NCBI RefSeq assembly: GCF_026151205.1
Contig: NW_026971958.1
Location: forward strand, 1 to 13,743
Source: Bolinopsis microptera
Taxonomy: Eukaryota > Ctenophora > Tentaculata > Lobata > Bolinopsidae
Reading direction: 5' to 3'
Length of the DNA stretch: 13,743 nt
Every line of letters begins with the position of its first letter. Position 1 is the first letter of the stretch. Shown in pieces: positions 6,491-13,743 of this stretch. The translations under genes were made by a program, and so were the position numbers. The notes below the pieces were generated by a model. The model made no database searches. It was not told the origin of the DNA and was given only the letters and a program-made list of their open reading frames with translations.

Positions 6491-7702
6491 AAATACGGGT
6501 AATATGCCCCCACCAGAATGGCCAAAAAAAAGGAAGGTTCCCTCTCAAAAAACACAAAACCAACCTTTATTATCCAGTTTTATCTCATAGAAGCTAAAGT
6601 TTGACACTCCCCTATATTTCTCCCCGGGGTTTGATTTAATCTCATAACCATTTTTCTTTGAGAAAAATTTGGGCCGGAAAAAATCTTCCTCCAAAAAAAA
6701 ACATGCCTTCACAGAATGGCAAAAAATTCTGAATTTTCTATAATTTTTTGATGAGGTTACTTTTTAAATTTTCTTATCCCACACACTTGTTAGAAAACCT
6801 ATTAAGGAATTGGGGGGGAAAAAACCTAAAACTCACGAAAAAAAACTGAGCTGTGAAAAATTAATTTTCCAAAAAAAAAAAAAATGCCTCACAAAATGGC
6901 CCAAAAAAAATGAAAACGAGAAAATTTATTTTTTCTAAAACCTTTGGCTTCTTGTTTCAGGCATGCTGCTGGGGAATAAATAAAATGCCTTGGTTAACAC
7001 CCCCATAATAGGTGGGAAAAATTTCTTAGAACTTTAATAAAAAGGGCCAAATGATTTTCCTACACCAAAAATTGGCCCCTTTTGTGGTGGCGTTGTTTCA
7101 TATTCCCTGATTTTCCAAAGATTTTTATAAACCTTCATTCGCTGTTTAAAAAACAAAACCTCCATCTGGGGGTTGTTATATTGGGATGATAAATAGCTTT
7201 GGGAATACTTTAGAACTTAAATTGTTTTTCAATTTAAAATAAAAGGAGTTTTTTAAAATTTTTGGCCATTTTTGTGGGGCATATTTTTGGCCCAATTTTG
7301 TTTTAGGGCGTTTAGCCATTTTAGCATTTTTTTCTTCTTATAAATTTAACAATGTTTCGTTTTTTGTTTTGACGAATACTATTCTTTAAACATCTTTCTG
7401 TCATAACTGGTGCCAGAAGTTCTCACCAAAATAGCAAACTTTAGTTTTTAAAAAATTGGAAAAAAAAATTTCAGTGCTCAAAATTTCTACAAAAAAACAG
7501 TCATATTTATGCCAGAAAAAAGTGGGTTTCCTAGATTAATGATTCACCACAGGAAGTGTTTGCCGAAGAAGACCTTTTTGTTTTCATATGGGATCCACAA
7601 ACCTACCAGTTCCCTTTATAAAAAAAATTAGTTAAAAAAAACATTTACAAATTTGGCCAATTCTGTGAGGCTAGCCCATTCTTGGAGGCATAATTACCCG
7701 TA
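6491..7702. mobile_element. 1.2 kb element with terminal inverted repeats and nested motif copies
   Basis: The left end, ATACGGGTAATATGCC (from about 6493), is mirrored by GGCATAATTACCCGTA at 7687-7702. The end motif, roughly ATGCCTCACAGAATGGCC, recurs inside. Forward copies are at 6504-6523, 6703-6720 and 6884-6901; inverted copies are at 7264-7282, 7655-7672 and 7676-7691. The left half therefore holds only forward copies and the right half only inverted ones. This symmetry is typical of fold-back or MITE-like DNA elements with subterminal repeats. No transposase is visible, and target-site duplications are not clear at this sequence quality. The interior is AT-rich. Confidence 0.5.
7553..7609 (+). 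CDS. possible short exon
   Basis: After GATTCACCACAG the plus strand reads EVFAEEDLFVFIWDP and continues to a TAA at 7619. A CCAG/GTTCCC donor-like site follows codon 19. The composition (acidic, aromatic) stands out from the surrounding AT-rich sequence, but the stretch is short, the donor is weak and it lies inside the repeat-bounded element. Treat as tentative. Confidence 0.2.
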
Positions 7703-8040
7703 CAATTTGATATTAAAATTTTTTGGGAAATTTAAAATAATACCAAGTTTTTTGAAAAACAAGAAAAGGTAAAATTTTAATCACTCACCATAAATCATAA
7801 AAAACAAAACCAAAAAATAGAAAAAGGTAAATAGTGCAGTGTCCAAAAAACAGAATTTTTGATAATTAATGAAAAAAATTCCCCATCGTTCACCTTCAAT
7901 CAAAATATAAAAGATACATAAAAATAAATTGTTACATAAAATAATTTTTCATCTCTGTGGGGGCCCCCAAAGGTTTTTTTGTTGGGTGTGTGGGAACAAT
8001 TATTTTAAAATCATCGCGTATTGAAAAGTTTTTATTTTTC
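7703..8040. other. AT-rich stretch without features
   Basis: A/T-rich with increasing homopolymer runs toward the right. No open frame with coding character and no repeat of note. Confidence 0.5.
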
Positions 8041-11000
8041 TTTTAGAGTCCTTTTAACTTCCCTTTGGGAAGTCCCTTTGAAAAACCCAAAAATTTAAAA
8101 ATTTCCCCCTTTTAAAAACCAAATTTGGCCCCTTTTTTTTTTATAAAACCCACCCCAGGGTTTTTTTTCCCCAAAGTTAAGGGGGAAATTTCCAAATTTT
8201 CTTTTTTGATTTATCTTGAACCCCCCCCCCCCCCACGTTATCCCCCCTTTTTTAAATTCCCCGGGGGGGGTTTAACTTAATTCCTTCCTTTTTTTTTTTC
8301 TTACATCCTTTTTTTTTTTCCTTTTCCCTTTTAAGGGGGGGGCCCTTTAAATTTTAACCTTTTTTTGAAAAAAAAAAAAACCCCTTTTAAAACTTTTTAA
8401 AAAATCCAAAGTTTTTTTTTTTGGTTGAGGCCCCGGGGCAGGTTTCCCCCTTTTTTTTCCTTTTTTAAAAAAGGGTTTTTATTTTTCCCCCTTTGGGGGC
8501 CAAAACCTTTATTTTTTTTCAAAATTTTTCCCCGTTTTTTTTTTTTTCAAATTTTTTCCCCCTTTAATTTTCCGCCTTTTTTTTTTCCCGCTCCCCCCCC
8601 CCGGGCCCCCCGTTTTTTTCCCTTTTTCCCCTTTTAAAAAAACGTTTTTCTCCAAAAAATTTACCCGATTGGCGGGAAAAAAAGGTTCCAACCCCCGAAA
8701 GGGGGGCCCCTTTGGGGTTTTTCCGGGGTTTTTTTTTTTTTTTTTAAAATTTTTTGGGCTGGGGGTTTTAAAGGGGGCCCCTTATTTTGAAAACAAAGCC
8801 CCCCCCAAAAAAAAAAACCCCCCAAATTCAAACCCCTTTTTTTTCCCCTTTGGGTTCCCCCCCCGAAAAGGGGGGGTTTTGGGGGCAAAAATTTTTAAGG
8901 GGCGAAGGGGGGGCCCCAAAAGCAATTTTTTTAAGGGAAATTTTTGTTTGGGGGAGGGCCCGGGAAAAAGGGGGGGGGTGGTTTTTTACCCCATTAAATT
9001 GCCCCAAAAATTTTCCCCTTTTATTTTTTTTTTTTGTTCCCCCCATTCCCCCTTTCCCCCCAAAATTTATTTTTGGAAAAAAAACCCCCTTGGCCCTTTT
9101 TAAAATTTTTTTTTTTGGGTTTTACCTAAATTTTTCCCAAAAAAAATTTTTTTTTAAACCCCCCAAAATTTAAAAAAAATTTTTTTGCATGGGTTTTTTT
9201 TTCGGGATTTTTCCCCCCGCGGAGTAGAATTTTAAAAAAAAAAATTTGTTAAATCCGGGTATTTTAAATTTCCCGAAATTTTCCCTTTTTTTTTCCCCTT
9301 GGGGGAAACCCCTTTTTTTGGAATTTTTAAAAACCAAATTTGGGGGGGGGGTTTTAATTTGGGCCCCCAAGGGGGTAGGGAAAAAAAATTTCCCCCCTGT
9401 GAGGTTTTGGGGGGGGAAACATTTCCCCCCCCGCATGGTTGGGCCCCGACAAAAGCCTTTTTTTGGGGGGTACCTTTGGGTTTTTTTATTTTTTCCCCCA
9501 CATGGGCCCAAACCCCCCCCAAAAAATTTTTTAGGGTTTAAAGGGGGCCCCAAAAATTTTTTGCCCCCCCTTTTTACCTCACTAGTTCTTGGTTAAAAAT
9601 TTTTACGAAATTCTGCATGTTAAGTTTGGGGAAAAAATTTAAAAGGGAAACTGGGGGGATTTAATTTTTAAAACCCTTTCTTTCCCCCCGGGGAAAACAA
9701 TTTTTGATTTAATTTCCCCAAGGTTTCCTTTTCCCCCGTAAAACCTTTTGGCAAAGGTTGTTTCCCCCCCTTTTTCCCTTCCCCCCCTCCTTGGGAATTT
9801 TTTTTTCCATCTGTACAAAAAAAAAAAATTTTTTGGGGCCTTTGGGCCCCCCCCCCCCCATTTTCCCCTTAAAAAAAATTTTTTTAAAAAGGGGGGGTTT
9901 TTTGGGGTTTATTCATTTCTTTTTTTTTTTTTGGCCCTGGGTTTTTCCCAAAACCCCTTTTTTTTTTTGGGGCCCCCTTTTTTGGCCCTTTTAAATAGTT
10001 TTTTGGGCATTTTGGGAAAATTTTTAAAAATTTTGGGGGGTTGGGGAATCCAAATTTTTTCTTAAGGAGGGGGGGAAAGGGCCCAAAATTTTTTTTCCTT
10101 TTCTTGGGAAAATTTCCCCCGGGGGGGTTTTCAGATTTGCCAAAAAAACCCCCCCGCCCCGAAAAGGGAAAAGGGGCCTTTATGCCCTTTTTTTAATTTT
10201 CCCCAAAATTGGGGGAAAAACAAAAATTAGTTCCCAAAAAAAATTTTTTTATTTTAAACCCCCCCCAAATTAAAATCCCCTTTGGGAAAAAGTCCCTTTA
10301 AAACCTTTTTTGGGTTAATTTTTTGGCCAAAGTGGGGGATTTTCCCGGGCCCCCCTTGGTTAAAAACTTCCCCTTTTCCCCCCAAAGAAAAATTTTTTTT
10401 CATTTTTTTTGGTTAAACCTTTTTTGGGTTCCTTGGGGGGGTTTTTGCTTTGGGAAAAATTTTTTTTAAAAAAAAGAAAAAGCCCAAATTTTAAAAATTA
10501 AAAAAGGAAAAAATTTTTGGGGGGGAAAAGGTTTGGGAAATAATTTAAAGGGGGTTTGGCCGGGGGGGCTTTAGGTTTTTTGGGGGGGGTTTTTTTTTAG
10601 GTTTTTCAGGTTTGGGGGCTTTTGGGCCCGGGGGGGAAAAAAACCCCTTTTTTACAAAGGCCGGGGCCCAAAACCCCGTTTAAAAAGGGGGGAGGGGTTT
10701 TTTTGCTGGGGGTTTGGGGGCCCCCCCCCAACTTTTTAGGGAAAAAATTTAAAATTTGGAAAAAAAAAATTTGTAAAACCCCCCTTTTAAAGCTTTTCAA
10801 AAAATTTTCCCGGTTTTCCAAAAAAAAATTTTTTGTTTTTTTGAAAGCCCCTTTTTCCTTTTTTTCGTTGGGAAAAAGTGGAAAACTTTTTTTACAAAAA
10901 CCCTTTAAAAAACTTTTCCCAAATCCCCCGGTTTTTCTTAAAAAAAAAAATCTTTAAATGTTCAAAACCCTTTTTTTGGGGGGGGGGAACCCCAACCTTT

Positions 11001-12296
11001 TTTTTTTCGTTTGGGGAAAAGGGGCCCCCCATCTTTCCCCAAAAAACCCTTTTAAAATTTTAAAACCTTTAGGCTCAATCCCATTTTCAAAATTTAAAAA
11101 AATTTAAAAAAAAAACAGGGGAAAAAACTATCCAAAGGGGGCCCCCTTTGGGGGCCGGGAAAGGGAAGGGGGGAATTTTTAAAATTCCTTCCCCTTTTTT
11201 TAAGTTAACAAAAAAAAAAAACCAAAAATTTTTTTTTTGTTTTTGGGGTTTTAAAAATTTAAAAAAAAAAAAAAAAAAACCCTTTCCCCCCTTTTCCTTT
11301 TTCCCCGCCAGGGGAAAAATTTTTTTTATTTAGTTTCCCCGTAAATTTGCCCACAAATTATTTAATGTTCCCCCCCGGGGGGACGGAAAATTCCCAACTC
11401 GGGAAAACCAAAAAAATTTTAGGGGAAAAAAGGGTTGGAAAAAATTTTTTTTTTTAAATTTCAAAAAATTTTTTGTCCCAAAAAGAATTACAAAAAAAGG
11501 CCTTTTTTTTGGTGAAAAACCCTTGGTTTTTTCCGGGGAAAAATTTTTTTTGAACTTTCCCCCCGGATTTTTTTTCCCAAAAAATTTCAAAAGGGGGCAG
11601 GTTTTTGGGCAAAGGAAAAAAATTTAATCCCCTTTTCAAAATTTCCCCTTTAATTTTTCCCCAAAAAACACCCCCTTTTTTTAAAGGGGCCCCTTAAATT
11701 TTAAAAGCAATAGAAAAAAAAAAATGTTCATTTGAAAATGTTCCCTTTTTAAAACCCTTTGTGTAAAAAACCCCCCCTAAAAAAATGGTAACGAAAAAAA
11801 AGGTTAGGGGGTTTTAAAAACCCCCCCCCCCAAAAAAAAATTTTTAGAATAGGAAAAAGAAAGGGGGAAACCCCTTTTCTGCCCCGTGGGGTTGGGCCCT
11901 CCTTTTTTTCCCAATTTTTTTAAATTTAAAACCCAAATTTTTTGGGGGGGGAAGGTTTTAACCCTTTTCTTTTTAAAAAAACCCCCAAAATTTTTTTTCC
12001 TTTTTATCTGGGAAAAAAAAATTATTTAAAAAATTATGGCACTTTTATTTTTTTTTTCAATGAAATGTTTTAAAATTTGGGGTAAAAGGGGAGCCAAAAA
12101 AAATTTTTTTCCCCAATTTTCAAGGGCCCAAAAAGGTTTAAAAAAAAAACGCCGGAAAAAAAGTTTTTTAAATTTTTCTTTTGGGCCGGGCTTTTGGGAA
12201 AACCCTCAAATTTCTTCCAAAAAAAACCTTTTTAACCCTTTTTTTCCTTTTCCGGGGGTTCCCCTGGGGGTGGGAAAAATTTTTTTTTGCCCAAAA
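8041..12296. other. homopolymer-inflated low-quality sequence block
   Basis: Nearly every base sits in a run of three or more identical bases, using all four letters (for example CCCC, then TTTT, then AAAA, then GGGG), for more than 4 kb. Isolated single bases and ordinary dinucleotide variety almost vanish. The translations are strings of Phe, Pro, Lys and Gly in every frame on both strands. No known satellite or gene has this property. It is what an unpolished read with strong run-length insertion error would look like. The onset is gradual (runs lengthen from about 5600 and become pervasive by 8040) and the end is abrupt at about 12296. No genes are annotated here. Confidence 0.8.
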
Positions 12297-12334
12297 TTCT
12301 ACTGATAGTAGTATGCAATTTTTGACACTCCGCT

Positions 12335-12356
12335 TGACTTGACTGACTGACTGACT
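12335..12356. repeat. (TGAC)n short tandem repeat
   Basis: About five imperfect TGAC units directly after the LINE stop codon on the minus strand (read there as GTCA). It is consistent with the tandem-repeat tail of an RTE-type element. Confidence 0.6.
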
Positions 12357-12366
12357 TAAGGCGGCT

Positions 12367-12588
12367 TCAGCGTACGGAGTAATTGATGACTGTCTCCCAT
12401 AGAACTCCTATCCCGCCATAAGGTCCCGCCCCATTTTCTCCAGTGTCGTTGAGACCTGTGGTCAGCTCGTAGGCTATCAACATAGTCATAGCTGGTCTTC
12501 CTCTACTCCGCCCAACCCCATGAGTTGGTTTCCCAAAGTAGCAAGCGGTTTTGCGACTATTTTCTGGGTGCCGGTGAAATATGGCCTG
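12367..12588 (-). pseudogene. LINE reverse transcriptase C-terminal fragment
   Basis: A minus-strand frame open for 73 codons upstream of a TGA at 12367-12369. It contains the sequence FGKPTHGVGRSRGRPAM, matching the (R)GRP segment that follows the RT domain in many invertebrate LINE polyproteins. The usual downstream part, an Asp-Thr-Gly-Leu-like stretch followed by TLMxDRxxW, is recognisable as TTGLNDTG in this frame and as a TLWRDRSSM string in a neighbouring frame. The frame then returns with LWETVINYSVR before the stop. Two compensating frameshifts are therefore likely, and the copy is not intact. Upstream of the TAG at 12589-12591 no further RT homology is seen. Family assignment is from memory of the motif, not a search. 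Confidence 0.55.
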
Positions 12589-12722
12589 CTAGTCGCCATC
12601 CTCTCCGCTTCTTTGGATCTTCCGCTTAAAACTTGTTGCTTAAACGTCAATCAGTTTCTCAGGAACAGCAATTTGTCAATAAAAAAATTGTTTTTCTGGT
12701 CTAATTTTCTAAAACATTTCAG

Positions 12723-12887
12723 GGGTTCTGATGGAAACGGACTACGAAAGGAAATTAAGAATTCCCAACAAAAATGGCGGGGGGCATGGGTTTTTAGAGG
12801 GAGAAACAGCCTCATATCATTAATGAAATTCCGAAGCCTTCAGCAATTGCAGATCCAAGTTCGGGAGTCAACTGAAATTTACGTCAA
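12723..12887 (+). CDS. candidate exon, unknown protein
   Basis: Starts after a good branch-point/acceptor region (GTCTAATTTTCTAAAACATTTCAG, AG at 12721-12722). The most protein-like frame reads VLMETDYERKLRIPNKNGGG and then HGFLEGETASYH before two adjacent stops. Downstream, a second frame reads NEIPKPSAIADPSSGVN. Joining them needs one frame change. A longer uninterrupted frame exists (open from 12520 to the TAA at 12919-12921) but crosses the acceptor and the LINE remnant, so I prefer the spliced reading. The donor is uncertain: GTCAAG at 12883 or GTGGCA at 12888, either giving a short intron of about 50-56 nt to 12938. It may continue the gene at 3755-6367 or be a separate gene; nothing here decides. 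Confidence 0.35.
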
Positions 12888-12938
12888 GTGGCACTGTTTT
12901 AGTTGCAGTTTATTTTTCTAATTTTTTCTGTTTGGCAG

Positions 12939-13052
12939 ACGGACAAATTTTCCTAAAAGGAAACAAAACGAAGGGGACGAGTCTCATTATCAGTGGTGGA
13001 TTTTTTTTGAATATTTGTAGAAATTGTTTTAAAAATCGGTCCACCTACGATT
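12939..13052 (+). CDS. candidate exon after a short intron
   Basis: Follows CTAATTTTTTCTGTTTGGCAG, a strong pyrimidine tract and acceptor. Two frames are plausible. One reads GQIFLKGNKTKGTSLIISGG and runs to a TAA at 13050-13052. The other reads RTNFPKRKQNEGDESHYQWW and ends at a TAG at 13018-13020. The phase cannot be fixed because the upstream donor is uncertain. If the stop is real, this would be a terminal exon, though no AATAAA signal is obvious nearby. Function is not recognised. Confidence 0.3.
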
Positions 13053-13743
13053 AAAAAGCGTAAGCTAATTAAGAAATCGATTATTCGCGATCAATAACGA
13101 TCGAACAGCTACCCGGCACCCTAATGTTTGCTATGAGTTACATTACCGTCACATTATGTGTATAAAGTAAACAGGTAAACTGTGAGACAATCTTTTGAAC
13201 TTTGCCAAAGCGCTCACAATTCGGCTGATGTTGGCCTGTTTGCAAAGATCGAGTTTCATCAGTTTCCTCTTCTGTAGTAGAACGTGAAACTTAAAGCGTA
13301 TTATTTTAATAATGAATCATCGCCAATTAAAGCTACGAAATATTCCCAACTTTTCACTCTCTCGAGCTAAAGACAGCGAGGTGGATCGGGGTGATCAGAG
13401 AACAGTCCAGATAACGGGGAAGTTCCCGAGATGTACACCTAGCTGAGTACCTGATTACAGCAGTGCAGCAGATGCCCCACGTGATACAAACCGCAGATAC
13501 TGGACTTGTCTGAAACGCCAAAGCAAACTTGTTTAGATTTATATATTTATCATACTACAGCTCACCCTAGAATGTTAGTGTTTACTCTAATTGTCCAGGA
13601 GGAAATTATCAGAAAACTTGTTACTTTTCTTTTTATTGATTCTTGGAATTCATTCTACGATCTTGTTTGATTTAATAATTTTATCTGGTAGATTCGTTTA
13701 ATTTGAACTCACTGGGTAAACGATTTTTGGGTTTGCAATAATA
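13053..13743. other. no supported gene; GC-richer patch at 13360-13530
   Basis: Clean-looking AT-rich sequence with ordinary base mixture. About 13360-13530 is distinctly richer in G and C. There the minus strand is open for about 60 codons with a Cys/Ile/Thr-rich translation and no start, which may be chance or part of a dispersed repeat. No tRNA A/B boxes, splice-bounded exon or simple repeat was found. Confidence 0.4.

Larger units (their letters stand above)
12297..12590 (-). mobile_element. non-LTR retrotransposon 3' end (truncated copy)
   Basis: Minus-strand remnant of a LINE, probably 5'-truncated. It covers the last part of the reverse-transcriptase ORF, a stop, a short 3' tail and a tandem TGAC repeat, as seen at the 3' ends of RTE-like elements, which often finish in short tandem repeats. 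No upstream RT catalytic domain is present. The junction with the homopolymer block lies at its 3' end, so its true boundary and any target-site duplication cannot be read. Confidence 0.55.

Noticed and set aside
6491-7702. CRISPR-like array
   Set aside because: The motif copies are few, diverged, in both orientations and irregularly spaced (about 180 bp to 370 bp apart, one pair nearly adjacent), in a clearly eukaryotic context.
8425-12305. Many open frames of 60-144 codons on both strands in the homopolymer block
   Set aside because: Their translations are runs of Phe, Pro, Lys and Gly produced by T, C, A and G runs, equally in all frames. They lack splice or start context and any domain-like composition.
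13100-13540. tRNA or tRNA-derived SINE
   Set aside because: A short GAGGTGGATCGGGG stretch suggested an A-box-like element, but no B box or cloverleaf could be formed on either strand.

Overview
The window reads as AT-rich eukaryotic nuclear DNA. Short open stretches are bounded by spliceosomal acceptors (pyrimidine tract plus CAG) and GT donors. There are no bacterial-style operons, ribosome binding sites, or tRNA, rRNA or CRISPR signals. Near the right end lies the 3' end of a non-LTR retrotransposon whose C-terminal segment is of a type common in invertebrate, especially flatworm, genomes. A flatworm-like metazoan is my best guess, but it is inference only.

Layout. (1) 1-300: left flank with a candidate minus-strand exon. 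(2) About 305-3605: a long imperfect inverted repeat, two arms of about 1.5 kb around a spacer of about 0.3 kb. Each arm carries the same coding pieces, minus strand on the left and plus strand on the right, plus an AT-rich tandemly repeated block. (3) 3755-6367: a series of plus-strand candidate exons that continue the right-arm gene, several joined in matching phase (right-arm exon to 3755-3976 to 4243 onward; 5895-5993 to 6221-6367). I do not recognise the protein. (4) About 6490-7702: a 1.2 kb element with terminal inverted repeats and about six copies of a roughly 18-20 bp motif in both orientations. (5) 7703-8040: AT-rich filler. (6) About 8040-12296: 4.3 kb made almost entirely of homopolymer runs, most simply explained as unpolished, run-length-inflated read sequence. 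(7) 12297-12590: the LINE 3' end on the minus strand, with a short TGAC tandem repeat. (8) 12723-13052: two more plus-strand candidate exons. (9) 13053-13743: AT-rich sequence with a GC-richer patch and no supported gene.

Two observations shape the reading. Frame breaks inside otherwise protein-like exons and the homopolymer block suggest that much of 300-12296 is low-accuracy long-read sequence, with an abrupt change to clean sequence near 12297. The inverted repeat may therefore be a fold-back read artefact. However, protein-like exons lie on both outer flanks, so a genuine inverted duplication of the 5' part of a gene remains possible. All exon calls are ab initio from reading frames, splice signals and phase; no homology search was possible.
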